Assembly: GCF_012927115.1 (NCBI RefSeq)
Contig: NZ_JABBFY010000002.1
Coordinates: 772,831 to 836,830, forward strand
DNA length: 64,000 nucleotides
From: Sphingomonas sp. G-3-2-10
GTDB taxonomy: Bacteria; Pseudomonadota; Alphaproteobacteria; Sphingomonadales; Sphingomonadaceae
Reading direction: 5' to 3'
Made by a program: the position numbers and the translations under genes. Below the pieces are notes generated by a model, which made no database searches, had not been told where the DNA came from, and saw only the letters and a program-made list of their open reading frames with translations. This document shows, in pieces, positions 17,517 through 26,270 of the stretch (positions are counted from its first letter, which is position 1; the number at the start of each line of letters is the position of its first letter).

Positions 17517-18496
17517 GTCTCGTCCGTCCTCCAGCAACGCGAATAATGGCCGGGGCCCGCCTCGACCGGCGGCGGCATTTGCTCGCGGCAAAGCGGCAAT
17601 ACCTTGGGGCAGCGCGGCGCGAAGGGGCAGCCCTGGGGGCGCGCGGCGACGTCGGGCGGCGAGCCTTCGATCGTCTGGAGCCGGTGCATGGCGCCGCCTT
17701 CGCGCGGTACCGCCGCCAGCAACGCCTGCGTATAGGGATGGCGCGGATCGTCGAAGATCGCGCGGATCGGCCCCTGTTCGGCGACGATGCCGGCGTACAT
17801 CACCAGAACGCGATCGGCGAGGCGCGCGGTTACGCCGAAATCATGGGTGACCACGATCATCGCCAGATTGCGCTGTTCCTGAAGGTCGGCGAGCACATCG
17901 AGGAACTGCGCCTGCGCGGTGGGGTCCAGCGCGGTGGTCGGCTCGTCGGCGATCAGCAGTTGCGGGTCGCACGACATGGCGATCGCGCCGACCATCCGTT
18001 GCAGCATCCCGCCGCTCATCTGGTGCGGATATTGGCCCAGCCGCGTCTTCGCCGCCGGAATGCCGACCAGTTCGAGCAGTTCGAGCTGGCGTGCCTCGAG
18101 CGCTTGGCCTTCGAGGCCCATATGGGTGCGCAGACCCTCGGCCAGCTGATTGCCGATGGTGAAGAGCGGATCCATCGCGACCATCGGATCCTGCATGATC
18201 ATCGCGATGCGCGATCCGCGAATGCGGCGAAGTTCCTCCTCGCTCAGCGTTTCGAGATCGACGCCGTCGAAATCGAGCTGGGCGGCGCTGGTGCGCCCGC
18301 CGCGCGGCAACAGGCCCATCACCGCCAGCGCCAGAGTGGATTTGCCGCAACCGGATTCGCCGACGATGCCCAATGTCTCGCCGCGATCGAGCGTGAAGCT
18401 GATCCCGTCGACGATGTGGAGATCGCGCGTGCCGTCGCGGCTGCGCAGATGGACGTGGAGGTCCTCGACCTCCAGCAGGGGGCGAGCGTCACTCAT
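17513..18496 (-). CDS. ABC importer ATP-binding subunit, DppD/OppD type
   Basis: A 327-residue ATPase pairing with the DppF-type subunit. Walker A is GESGCGKSTLAL, the signature is MSGGMLQRMVGAIAM and Walker B is LLIADEPTTALD; the C-terminal extension carries CPFAPRCPK. The signature reads SGGMLQR rather than the more usual SGGMRQR. It overlaps the preceding permease gene by eight bases and the following ATPase gene by four. Confidence 0.92.
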   Translation of the reverse strand: MSDARPLLEVEDLHVHLRSRDGTRDLHIVDGISFTLDRGETLGIVGESGCGKSTLALAVMGLLPRGGRTSAAQLDFDGVDLETLSEEELRRIRGSRIAMIMQDPMVAMDPLFTIGNQLAEGLRTHMGLEGQALEARQLELLELVGIPAAKTRLGQYPHQMSGGMLQRMVGAIAMSCDPQLLIADEPTTALDPTAQAQFLDVLADLQEQRNLAMIVVTHDFGVTARLADRVLVMYAGIVAEQGPIRAIFDDPRHPYTQALLAAVPREGGAMHRLQTIEGSPPDVAARPQGCPFAPRCPKVLPLCREQMPPPVEAGPGHYSRCWRTDET

Positions 18497-19406
18497 AGCG
18501 GATCCGCGGATCGATGACGCCGAACAGCATGTCGACGGCGAGGTTGAGCAGCACGGTGACGACCGAGACGAACAGCGCGCCCGCCTGGATCACCGGAAAA
18601 TCGCGCGAAGCCAGCGCCTCGACCATCAGCCGGCCGACGCCGGGCCAGTTGAACACCGTTTCGATGATGACCGTGCCCGCAAGCAGATAGCCGAGCTGGA
18701 TGCCGAGCAGCGCGACGACGGGGATCGCCGCGTTGCGCAGGGCGTGTTTCCAGATGATCGTGCGGCGCGGGATGCCGCGGCTGCGGAGAAACTTCACATA
18801 ATCGGCGCTCAGCGTTTCGAGCATCGACGAGCGGGTGAGGCGCAGGGTGGTCGCGATCGATCCGATGGCGATGGCGAGCATCGGCAGGATCATCGATTCC
18901 AGGCTCAGCCGACCGCTGCTGGGCAGCCATTGCAGCTGGATCGAGAAGAACAGGATCAGCATCATGCCGATCCAGAAAGGCGGCGCGGAATCGGCGAGGA
19001 TCGCGCCGCCGCGCAGGCCGCGATCGACCCAGGTGCCGCGATTGAGCGCAGCGATCACGCCAAGCGCGATCCCGGCGACCTTGGCCAGCACGAAGGCCGA
19101 CAAAGCGAGCTGAAGCGTGGCGGGCACGACTTGCAGCACCAGCGGCAGCGCAGGTTCGCCATAGCGGAGCGACGTGCCGAAATCGCCTTGCAGCGCGTGC
19201 ATGGCGTAGCGGAGATACTGGATCCAGTACGCCTGATCGAGACCGAGTTCGGCGCGCAGGGCCGCGATATCGGCGGCGCTGGCATCCTCGGGCAGCATGT
19301 GCAGCGTCGGATCGCCCGACAGGCGCGCGGCGATGAAGACGAGGATCGAGATGCCGATGATCGTGACCACGGCGCGCGCGAGGCGGCGGAGGAAGTAGTT
19401 GAGCAT
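18489..19406 (-). CDS. ABC importer permease, DppB/OppB type
   Basis: A 305-residue inner-membrane permease with about six membrane segments. The N-terminus MLNYFLRRLARAVVTIIGIS and the large periplasmic loop with LGLDQAYWIQYLRYAMHALQ are typical of DppB. The EAA-type loop is ALRNAAIPVVALLGIQLGY. The ATG overlaps the DppC-type stop by one base (TGATG). The permease order here is C then B, the reverse of the common dppBCDF order. Confidence 0.92.
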   Translation of the reverse strand: MLNYFLRRLARAVVTIIGISILVFIAARLSGDPTLHMLPEDASAADIAALRAELGLDQAYWIQYLRYAMHALQGDFGTSLRYGEPALPLVLQVVPATLQLALSAFVLAKVAGIALGVIAALNRGTWVDRGLRGGAILADSAPPFWIGMMLILFFSIQLQWLPSSGRLSLESMILPMLAIAIGSIATTLRLTRSSMLETLSADYVKFLRSRGIPRRTIIWKHALRNAAIPVVALLGIQLGYLLAGTVIIETVFNWPGVGRLMVEALASRDFPVIQAGALFVSVVTVLLNLAVDMLFGVIDPRIRYE

Positions 19407-20323
19407 CAGATCTGGCTCGTCCGCGAATCGAGCGCGTCGCGCACCCAGTCGCCGAGCAGGCTCGATCCCAGCACGGTGAGCGTAATGGCGAGGCCGGGCA
19501 TGGTCGGAATCCACCAAGCGGTGGCGAGGAAGTTGCGACCCTGCGACACCATCAGCCCCCAGGCATTATAGGGCGGCTGCACGCCGAGGCCGAGGAAGCT
19601 GATCCCCGCTTCGGTGGTGATCGCCCGGCCGATCTGGATGGTGAAGAGCACCACGCAGGTGGCAAGCAGATTCGGCAGGATGTGGCGGGTGATGATCCAG
19701 AAATCGCCGCAGTTCGCGACGCGGGCCAGCGCGACATAGCCGCGCTCGCGCAGGGTCAGGGTCTGGCCGCGCACGACCCGGGCGAAGCTGGCCCAGAACA
19801 GCAGCACGATGCTGACCACGACGGTGGTGAGGCCCCCGCCCAGCGCCGCGCCGAGCAGGATGATCATCAGCGTGGCGGGGATCGACATCTTCACGTCGAC
19901 CAGTTGCATCAGCAGCGAATCTACCCGGCCGCCATAATAGCCCGCGACCAGCCCGATGGTGATGCCGATCAGCGCCGAGCCGAGCGTGCCGACCAGTGCG
20001 ACCACCAGCGAGACCCGCGCCCCCTCCATCAGCGTGCTGACGATATCGCGCCCGAACGCGTCGGTACCGAGCAGGTGCGACCAGCTTCCGCCTTCGAGCC
20101 ACGCGGGAGGCTGCTGGACATGAGTCAGGTCGATGCCCGCCGGATCATAGGGCCACAGCCACGGGCCGAAGATGCCGAAGACGAATAGCGGTGCGAGCAG
20201 CAGGATCGGGAGCCAGGGCAGCTTGCGCACCTTTCCGATCCAGACCCGGCGCGACGGCACGACGGCGACCGCGGGGGGATCGACCGCGATCAGCTGGGGT
20301 GGGGGCACCGTCTCGCTCACCAT
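19406..20323 (-). CDS. ABC importer permease, DppC/OppC type
   Basis: A 305-residue permease. The N-terminal cytoplasmic tail precedes LPWLPILLLAPLFVFGIFGP, and the family hallmark HLLGTDAFGRDIVSTLMEGA follows the first periplasmic loop. The EAA loop is HILPNLLATCVVLFTIQIG. The ATG overlaps the end of the enolase-superfamily gene by seven bases. The importer is thus produced together with a dehydratase and a dehydrogenase, suggesting it carries a sugar-acid-like or conjugated acid substrate rather than general peptides. Confidence 0.92.
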   Translation of the reverse strand: MVSETVPPPQLIAVDPPAVAVVPSRRVWIGKVRKLPWLPILLLAPLFVFGIFGPWLWPYDPAGIDLTHVQQPPAWLEGGSWSHLLGTDAFGRDIVSTLMEGARVSLVVALVGTLGSALIGITIGLVAGYYGGRVDSLLMQLVDVKMSIPATLMIILLGAALGGGLTTVVVSIVLLFWASFARVVRGQTLTLRERGYVALARVANCGDFWIITRHILPNLLATCVVLFTIQIGRAITTEAGISFLGLGVQPPYNAWGLMVSQGRNFLATAWWIPTMPGLAITLTVLGSSLLGDWVRDALDSRTSQI

Positions 20324-21468
20324 GACAGGAACGCGTCCTTGCCGAATTCATAGCCGAAGCCCGGCGCGTCGGACGGGACGATGCGACCATCTACCGGCGT
20401 GGCCATGCCGGGGATGCGCTTCGCCTGGTCGAGGGGCACGCCGGCAGGGGTGCGAACGACATATTCGCACGGTTCGGTCTCGGGCAGCGCCAGCGAGAAA
20501 TGCTGGCCGGCGGGCATCCCGCCGCCGCCATGCGCGCTGGTGGCAACGCCTGCTGCTTCGGCGATGGCGTAGATCTTGAGCGTCTCGGTGAGGCCGCCGG
20601 CCCAGCGGATATCGGGCTGGACGATATCGGCCGCGCCGCGCTGCACCAGCTCGCGAAACGCATGGCGGCCGTGATGGTCCTCGCCGGTGGCGATCGGGGT
20701 GAAGGGCGCGGCGCGCTTGAGCGCGACGAGACCGTCGATGTCGTGGGGCATCAGCGGCTCCTCGATCCAGCGCAGCCGGTAGGGCGCGAGGCGTTCGGCG
20801 ACGCGGACGGCGTAATCGAGCGTGAAGGACATCACCGGATTGAGCATCAGTTCGGCCTCGTCGCCGATCCGCGAGCGGACCGCAGCGACTTCGTCCTCGA
20901 GCCGGTTCAGCCCCGCGATGCCATCGACATGGTGCGCGCTGTTGCGCATCTTGAACGCCTTGAACCCGAGTTCGCGGCCCCATTCGATATCCGCGCCGGT
21001 AAAGTAGCAGTCGAGATGCGGGCGCACCGGGCCGCCGAGCAGGCGCCAGACCGGCTGACCCAGCAGCTTGCCCTTGAGGTCCCACAGCGCCAGGTCGATC
21101 GCGCTGCGGGCCAGCGACGCGATGCCGTTCGCGCCGAAGCGCTGGGCGGATCGCCACATCAGGTCGTTGAGCAATTCGGTCGCGAAGCAATCGCGGCCTT
21201 CGATCAGGTTCGCGAAGAAACGCACCGTGGGGGCGGCAAGATCGCCCCAGTGCGAATGGCCGAGGCCGGTTTCGCCATTTTCGGCGGTGACGCGCACCCA
21301 GAATTCACCCGAAACTTCCCCCGGCGTCGTCGCGGGGGTGCGGGCGAATTCGGGGTAACGGTGGATCGGGAAGGGCACCCCGCCCGCAACCTTGCGCGGT
21401 ACCCCGGCCGGCGTCGCGGGAGGCGGTGCCGGGGGCTGGCGCAGCATCTCGACCGAAACGAGCTTCAT
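20317..21468 (-). CDS. Enolase-superfamily acid dehydratase, rhamnonate dehydratase-like
   Basis: A 383-residue member of the mandelate racemase branch of the enolase superfamily, closest in motifs to L-rhamnonate dehydratase. It has WIEEPLMPHD, ATGEDHHGRHAFRELV, ADIVQPDIRWAGGLTE, SAHGGGG and a C-terminal PVDGRIVPSDAPGFG. Expected metal ligands are residue 210, E236 and E263, with D286-H313 as the catalytic dyad. Residue 210 is asparagine (LMLNPVMS) where L-rhamnonate dehydratase has aspartate. The likely reaction is dehydration of a hydroxy acid to a 2-keto-3-deoxy acid. The ATG overlaps the dehydrogenase stop (ATGA). Confident of the superfamily, not of the substrate. Confidence 0.85.
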   Translation of the reverse strand: MKLVSVEMLRQPPAPPPATPAGVPRKVAGGVPFPIHRYPEFARTPATTPGEVSGEFWVRVTAENGETGLGHSHWGDLAAPTVRFFANLIEGRDCFATELLNDLMWRSAQRFGANGIASLARSAIDLALWDLKGKLLGQPVWRLLGGPVRPHLDCYFTGADIEWGRELGFKAFKMRNSAHHVDGIAGLNRLEDEVAAVRSRIGDEAELMLNPVMSFTLDYAVRVAERLAPYRLRWIEEPLMPHDIDGLVALKRAAPFTPIATGEDHHGRHAFRELVQRGAADIVQPDIRWAGGLTETLKIYAIAEAAGVATSAHGGGGMPAGQHFSLALPETEPCEYVVRTPAGVPLDQAKRIPGMATPVDGRIVPSDAPGFGYEFGKDAFLSW

Positions 21469-22433
21469 GGGCGGCCGTAGGGGAGCAGCTTGGTGAAAGG
21501 CTCGCCGGCGATGAAGGCGTCGAGATTGCGCTTCACCGTCGCGCCGAGGCGGCGGGGCGATTCGGTGCTGCCGCTGCCGCCGACATGGGGCACGAGGATC
21601 AGGTTTGGCGCATCCCAGAGCGGATCTTCGGGCGGCAAGGGTTCGGGCGTGGTCACGTCGATCGCCGCGCCGCCGAGATGGCCGGACCTGAGCGCATCGA
21701 TCAGCGCCGGCTGGTCGATCAGTCCGCCGCGCGCGATGTTGACGACATAGGCGCCGGGCTTGCACGCGGCGAAGGCTTCGGCGTCCAGCAGCCCGCGCGT
21801 CTCGGCGGTCAGCGGCGCGGCGACCACAACCGCGTCGGCGCGGGCAAGCGCGCCGTGCAGATCGGCGATCTTCACCGCTTCGTCGACATCCGGCCCGCCG
21901 CTGCCCGAACGGGTGAGGCCGATCACGGTCATGCCCAGCCCCTTGAGCCGGCGCGCGATCTCGCTGCCGATATTGCCCAGACCGACCAGAACCGCGGTGC
22001 CGCCATAGAGCGACTTGTAGGTGCCGGTGCGCGGCATCTTCCAGACCTTCGCCACGCGGGCGCGTTCCCAATCGGGAATGGCGTGGGCGATCGACAGCAA
22101 CAGCGCGACGGCATGTTCGGCGACGACCGGACCCGAATGGCCCTCCGATCCGGTGACGGCGATGCCATCGCGGATGCCGAGCGCTTCGAGATTGTCGTTG
22201 CCGGCCGACACGCTCTGGAACCAGCGCAGCGACTTGTTTTCGCGGATCGCGCGTTCCATTTCCGGCGTGTAGAGCGAAGCGCCCGCGCTGATGAATCCTT
22301 CGGCCCCGTCGAGCGCGGCGCGCGCCTCGGCATCGCTGTTCGCGACGACCAGATCGATGCCGGGCGTGTCGGCGATCCGATCGAGGATGCCGGCGCGGTA
22401 GCTGGGAACATGGATCCACAACACGATCTTCAT
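21465..22433 (-). CDS. D-2-hydroxyacid dehydrogenase 1
   Basis: A 322-residue NAD(P)-dependent dehydrogenase and first gene of the six-gene importer operon. The nucleotide motif is VLVGLGNIGSEIARRLK. The catalytic residues lie in VNIARGGLID (Arg), DVTTPEPLP (Glu) and LVPHVGGSG (His). It interconverts a 2-keto acid and a D-2-hydroxy acid in the cytoplasm. Its partner in the operon is an acid dehydratase that would yield a 2-keto acid, so the two may act in sequence. It is divergent from the GST gene at 22606. Confidence 0.9.
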   Translation of the reverse strand: MKIVLWIHVPSYRAGILDRIADTPGIDLVVANSDAEARAALDGAEGFISAGASLYTPEMERAIRENKSLRWFQSVSAGNDNLEALGIRDGIAVTGSEGHSGPVVAEHAVALLLSIAHAIPDWERARVAKVWKMPRTGTYKSLYGGTAVLVGLGNIGSEIARRLKGLGMTVIGLTRSGSGGPDVDEAVKIADLHGALARADAVVVAAPLTAETRGLLDAEAFAACKPGAYVVNIARGGLIDQPALIDALRSGHLGGAAIDVTTPEPLPPEDPLWDAPNLILVPHVGGSGSTESPRRLGATVKRNLDAFIAGEPFTKLLPYGRP

Positions 22434-22510
22434 CCGCCCACGCTCTCCCTCTAACCTCGTCCATCCGGATTCGCATCCGCCGGACGATGGCGTTCCTAGC
22501 CCGCCGAGAC

Positions 22511-22535
22511 CCTATATGTCAAACAACTAGCCTTT
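22511..22535. promoter_or_regulatory. AT-rich element between divergent operons, candidate operator
   Basis: CCTATATGTC (22511-22520) is followed by CTAGCCTTT (22527-22535). The reverse complement of the repeat at 13827 contains CTATATGTCTAGCCTTT, the same two words joined without the spacer found here. The element lies in the 172-base divergent gap between dehydrogenase 1 and GST 1. The rest of that gap shows no gene. Confidence 0.45.
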
Positions 22536-22605
22536 CGGTTATTTCATTGACGGAGCGGCTCCGGCGCGGCAGGCAATAGCGCAAAACAGCATGAGGATGT
22601 TCGGG

Positions 22606-23226
22606 ATGAGGCTCTATTGGTCGGCGCGCTCGCCGTTCGTGCGCAAGGTCTCGATCGTGGCGGCCGAGACCGGAACCGAAGCGCGGATCGAACGCGTGGC
22701 GATGGCGATCGCCCAGCCCAAGGTGAATGCCGATGTGCTCGCCGCCAATCCGGTCGGCAAGATTCCGGTGCTGCTGCTGGACGATGGCCTGGCCCTCACC
22801 GATTCGCGCGTGATCTGCGAATATCTCGATACGCTGCATGACGGCCCGCGGCTGTTCCCTGAGGGAACGGAACGCTGGGCAGCGCTGCGCTGGCAGGCGA
22901 TGGGCGACGGATTGCTGGAACAGCTGCTGCTGTGGCGCAACGAATCGCTGCGCCCCGATGGCGAGCGGTCGCAGGCGTTCATGGATGGATACCGGACGCG
23001 GTTCATGGAAGGGTTCGACCGGCTCGAAGCCGAAGCCGGCGCGCTGGCTGCGTCGCCCTTCTCCATCGGCCATATCGCGATCGGATGCATGTTGGGCTTT
23101 GCCGATTTCCGCTTCGCCGACCTTGGCTGGCGCGAAGGCCGCCCTGCCCTTGCCGATTGGTATTCGGGCTTCGCCGCCCGCCCCTCCGCCCTCGCCAACC
23201 CCGCCGATCCGGATGCCGCGCAATGA
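22606..23226 (+). CDS. Glutathione S-transferase-like protein 1
   Basis: A 206-residue GST-like protein. The N-terminal thioredoxin-fold domain has RSPFVRKVSIVAAETG and the cis-proline motif NPVGKIPVLLLDDGLALTDS with the SR/ES glutathione-binding position; the C-terminal domain is helical. It is YibF-like in length and motifs. I chose the ATG giving MRLYWSARSPF because AGGA lies eight bases upstream and it aligns with GST 2; two nearby in-frame ATGs upstream are possible. It is coupled by ATGA to the enolase-superfamily gene at 23223. It may isomerise or cleave a pathway intermediate with glutathione; the reaction is unknown. Confidence 0.85.
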   Translation: MRLYWSARSPFVRKVSIVAAETGTEARIERVAMAIAQPKVNADVLAANPVGKIPVLLLDDGLALTDSRVICEYLDTLHDGPRLFPEGTERWAALRWQAMGDGLLEQLLLWRNESLRPDGERSQAFMDGYRTRFMEGFDRLEAEAGALAASPFSIGHIAIGCMLGFADFRFADLGWREGRPALADWYSGFAARPSALANPADPDAAQ

Positions 23227-24404
23227 AGATCACCGGCCTCGAAAGCATCCATGTCGATGGCGGCTGGACCGTCATCTCCTATCTGAAGGTCACCACCGAT
23301 GCCGGGCTGACCGGATGGGCGGAATATAGCGGGCATCAGGCGATCCCCGGCGTGCTGGCGGCGATGGCGCCGCGCGTGATCGGCAAGGATCCGCGCAACC
23401 TCAACGCGATCGACGCCAGCCTCTACCAGCTCCAGCGGCCTGCCCCCGGCAGCCTGTTCCAGCGCGGGTCGGGCGCGATCCTGAACGCCTGTCTCGACAT
23501 CAAGGGCAAGGCGCTGGGCGTGCCGGTCTATGAGCTGCTCGGCGGCAAGGTGCGCGACACGACCGAGCTGTACTGGTCGCATTGCGGCCTGTTCCGCGCG
23601 GGTTTTCCGAGCGCGTTCGAGCAGGTGATCGGCAAGCCCGGCGTGCGATCGCTCGACGATCTGAAGCGCGCGGGCGAGGAAGTGGCGGCGGCGGGCTATA
23701 GCGCGCTCAAGACCAATCTGATCCGGTTCGAGGATCCGACGATCTCGTCGATGATGCGCGGCCAGCCAGCGATGAACCTCGACGGGCGGACGATTTCGGC
23801 GCTGATCGATCAGCTCACCGCGCTACGCGACGGCGCGGGGCCGGACGTGCGCCTCGCGCTCGACGTCAATTTCAACTTCAAGGTCGAGGGGTTCCGCCAG
23901 CTCGCCCGCGCCTGCGAACCGTTCGACCTGATGTGGATCGAGATGGACATGCCCGATGCCGGATCGCTGAAGGTGGTGCGGGATTCGACGACCACGCCGG
24001 TCGCCAGCCTCGAAATGCAGCTCGGCCGGCGCAATATCCGCCCCTTCCTCGACGCCTATGCGGTGGATGTCGCGATCATCGACGGCCAGTGGAACGGGCT
24101 GCACGAGACGATGAAGATGGCGCACATGATCGACGCATATGACGTGAACGTCGCGGCGCATTGCTCGGCCGGGCCGCTCGGCGCGCTGATGAGCGCGCAT
24201 TTTTGCGCGGCGATACCGAACTTCCGGATTCAGGAACATGAAGCCGATGTGATGCCGTGGCACGACGCGCTGCTGACCGAGCCCAATCAGGTCGAGCGGG
24301 CGCAATTCGTGCTGAGCGACCGGCCCGGCTGGGGCGCGAATGTCGATGAAGCCGTCGCCCGCGCGCATCCGGGCGACAACGGGTTCAGCTGGAAGCGGGG
24401 CTAG
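23223..24404 (+). CDS. Enolase-superfamily dehydratase/racemase 2
   Basis: A 393-residue mandelate racemase/muconate lactonising enzyme-like protein. Metal ligands are D214 (LALDVNFNF), E240 (LMWIEMDMP) and E264 (ASLEMQLGRR); a D287-H313 dyad is present (IIDGQWNGL, AAHCSAG). All five positions are intact, unlike the homologue at 20317. The IEMD in place of the usual IEEP is distinctive. It probably acts on a hydroxy acid or its lactone. The ATG overlaps the GST 1 stop as ATGA, so the two form a small operon of their own, ending at a hairpin at 24411. Confidence 0.87.
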   Translation: MKITGLESIHVDGGWTVISYLKVTTDAGLTGWAEYSGHQAIPGVLAAMAPRVIGKDPRNLNAIDASLYQLQRPAPGSLFQRGSGAILNACLDIKGKALGVPVYELLGGKVRDTTELYWSHCGLFRAGFPSAFEQVIGKPGVRSLDDLKRAGEEVAAAGYSALKTNLIRFEDPTISSMMRGQPAMNLDGRTISALIDQLTALRDGAGPDVRLALDVNFNFKVEGFRQLARACEPFDLMWIEMDMPDAGSLKVVRDSTTTPVASLEMQLGRRNIRPFLDAYAVDVAIIDGQWNGLHETMKMAHMIDAYDVNVAAHCSAGPLGALMSAHFCAAIPNFRIQEHEADVMPWHDALLTEPNQVERAQFVLSDRPGWGANVDEAVARAHPGDNGFSWKRG

Positions 24405-24410
24405 TTTCAG

Positions 24411-24433
24411 ATCCTCCCCCGTAGAGGGAGGAT
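24411..24433 (+). terminator. Hairpin after enolase-superfamily gene 2
   Basis: ATCCTCCC and GGGAGGAT form an 8-bp stem with a 7-base loop, starting six bases after the stop codon, then TT. It resembles the element at 16503. The remaining stretch to 24603 is less GC-rich than its surroundings and holds no gene I can support. Confidence 0.5.
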
Positions 24434-24562
24434 TTCTAACTATCACCGACTTGCAATGCTGGATTTCGACTGCTTGGCTGCGCGAGCGGGGCAGTGCTGC
24501 GCTGCTCTTTGACAATTTATCTCAGGCCATGCCGCCAGCGCCGCTGACAGCGCGATAGTGTC

Positions 24563-24577
24563 AAGTTAGCGTAACTT
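24563..24577. promoter_or_regulatory. 15-bp perfect palindrome between convergent genes
   Basis: AAGTTA-GCG-TAACTT lies 27-41 bases beyond the 3' end of the GntR gene. It is not at an obvious promoter and the stem is too short and AT-rich for a good terminator. It may be a protein-binding site. Confidence 0.3.
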
Positions 24578-24603
24578 CCGCGATTCCCCGCGCCGGTCAG
24601 GCG

Positions 24604-25344
24604 CTACTTCAGCCGCATGTCGAGATGGACGACATCGCCGCGATAAATGCCGCGCGCGATCAGCACGACCTGACCCTTGTCGTCCACAGCGACGCGATTG
24701 ACGAAGGCGACCGGCAGGTTGAGCGCCACGCCCAGCTCGCGCGCGGTCTCGACGTCCGCCGAGCCGATGGTCAGCGTCTGGCGGGCATCGGTAATCTCGA
24801 TGCCGGGACGATTGGCGATCAGCTTGAGCGCGGTCTCGTTGCGATAGGCGGCGGCCGGGATCAGCTTGCGGATGCGTTCGTCGACATAGACGTCGGCGAT
24901 CATATAGGGCTGGCCGTCGCGCGAATGGCGGCGGCGCAGATGGCGATAGGCCGGGGCGAGCTGGCCATAATCGATCTGCATCTCGGGCGGCGCGACCTTG
25001 GCGGTGTCCGACAGGACCTCGATCTTGGCGCCTTCGCGCGACAGCAGCAGGCCCGACCAGTCGGTCTGCACTTCGCACCAGATCTGCTCGGCAGGCGACT
25101 TTTCGACGAAGGTCCCCTTGGCGCGATAGCGCTTGATCAGCCCGTCGGTCTCCAGCACGCCGAGTGCCTGACGGATGGTCGCGCGCGCCACGCCACATTC
25201 CTCGACCAGATCGTCCACGGTGGGAATCTGCGCGCCGACCGGCCACGTTCCCGAGCCGATCCGGCCGCGGAACAGGGACGCCAGCTGCACATAACGCGGC
25301 ACCGCACTCAGCGTCAGATCGGGCCGCATATTCGCTTCGGTCAA
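24604..25344 (-). CDS. GntR-family (HutC-type) transcriptional regulator
   Basis: A 246-residue regulator. Residues 12-85 form a GntR winged helix-turn-helix (PTVDDLVEECGVARATIRQAL and GLIKRYRAKGTFVEK). The remainder is a UTRA ligand-sensing domain, as in HutC and FarR. It is the last gene of the dioxygenase B-dehydrogenase 2 operon, 17 bases after the dehydrogenase stop. HutC-type regulators are usually repressors released by a pathway metabolite, so this is the best candidate for binding the palindromes upstream of the island's operons. That link is inference. Confidence 0.92.
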   Translation of the reverse strand: MTEANMRPDLTLSAVPRYVQLASLFRGRIGSGTWPVGAQIPTVDDLVEECGVARATIRQALGVLETDGLIKRYRAKGTFVEKSPAEQIWCEVQTDWSGLLLSREGAKIEVLSDTAKVAPPEMQIDYGQLAPAYRHLRRRHSRDGQPYMIADVYVDERIRKLIPAAAYRNETALKLIANRPGIEITDARQTLTIGSADVETARELGVALNLPVAFVNRVAVDDKGQVVLIARGIYRGDVVHLDMRLK

Positions 25345-25361
25345 GGGGAGCTCCAGCCCAG

Positions 25362-26270
25362 TTAAATGGTCCCGGCCAGGAACGCGGCGATGTCGCGATC
25401 CAGCTTGGATGCGATGTCGGCGCGTGTTTCAGCCGTAAGTCCAGCATAATGGGGTTGAAGCACGACATTGTCGAGATCGAAGAAGCGCGGATCGATGTCC
25501 GGCTCGCTGCGATAGACGTCGAGCGCGGCGCCGCCGATGCGGTGCGCGGCAAGCGCTTCGATCAAGGCTTCTTCGTCGACGACTTCGCCGCGCGCGATGT
25601 TGATGAGGAAGCCGAGCGGCCCCAGTTTCTCCAGAACCTGACGGTTGATCATGCCCGCAGTTTGCGGACCGCCGGGACAGGCAAGGATCAGCACGTCGCT
25701 CTGTTCGGCAAGCGTCGCGGCGTCGGCGACATGCTCCCAGGGCAATTCGGGCTTCGCGCGCGGCGTGGTGTAGCGCACGGTCATGCCGAGCCCCTGCCCG
25801 CGCCGCGCGATCGCCTGGCCGATCTGCCCCATGCCGACCACGCCGAGCGACCCGCCCGAGATGCGGCGCGACAGCGGCATCTTTTCCGGACCCCAGCGAT
25901 GCGCGCGGACGAAGCGATCGGCTTCGACGATGCGGCGGGCGATGGCGTACATCAGTCCGATCGCGGTATCGGCGACATCCTCGGTCAGCACGCCGGGTGT
26001 GTTGTTGACGCGGATGCCGCGCTGCTGCGCGGCGGGCAGATCGATCTTGTCGAGACCGACGCCATTGCAGGCGATCATCGCGAGGCCGGGGATGCGGTCC
26101 ATCGTGGCAGCGTCGAAGCCCTTCATGCTGGTGGTCACCGCGATGCGAAAGGGTTCGCCGGGCGGCGCATCGGCCAGCTCGACCAGATCATGGCGCTGCG
26201 ACAGCAGGTTGCGCAGCTCGTCGGGGATCGGGCCGGTGACCACCAGCCGTTCGCGAATCGTGTCGGTCAT
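25362..26270 (-). CDS. D-2-hydroxyacid dehydrogenase 2, glyoxylate/hydroxypyruvate reductase-like
   Basis: A 302-residue NAD(P)-dependent dehydrogenase. The nucleotide motif is VVGMGQIGQAIARR. The catalytic Arg is in INIARGEVVD, the Glu in YRSEPDIDP and the His in LQPHYAGLT. Length and motifs fit the glyoxylate/hydroxypyruvate reductase group. It is coupled by ATGA to dioxygenase B. TfdA-type cleavage of an oxyacetate ether releases glyoxylate, so this enzyme could clear that by-product. It is only distantly similar to dehydrogenase 1. Confidence 0.88.
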   Translation of the reverse strand: MTDTIRERLVVTGPIPDELRNLLSQRHDLVELADAPPGEPFRIAVTTSMKGFDAATMDRIPGLAMIACNGVGLDKIDLPAAQQRGIRVNNTPGVLTEDVADTAIGLMYAIARRIVEADRFVRAHRWGPEKMPLSRRISGGSLGVVGMGQIGQAIARRGQGLGMTVRYTTPRAKPELPWEHVADAATLAEQSDVLILACPGGPQTAGMINRQVLEKLGPLGFLINIARGEVVDEEALIEALAAHRIGGAALDVYRSEPDIDPRFFDLDNVVLQPHYAGLTAETRADIASKLDRDIAAFLAGTI

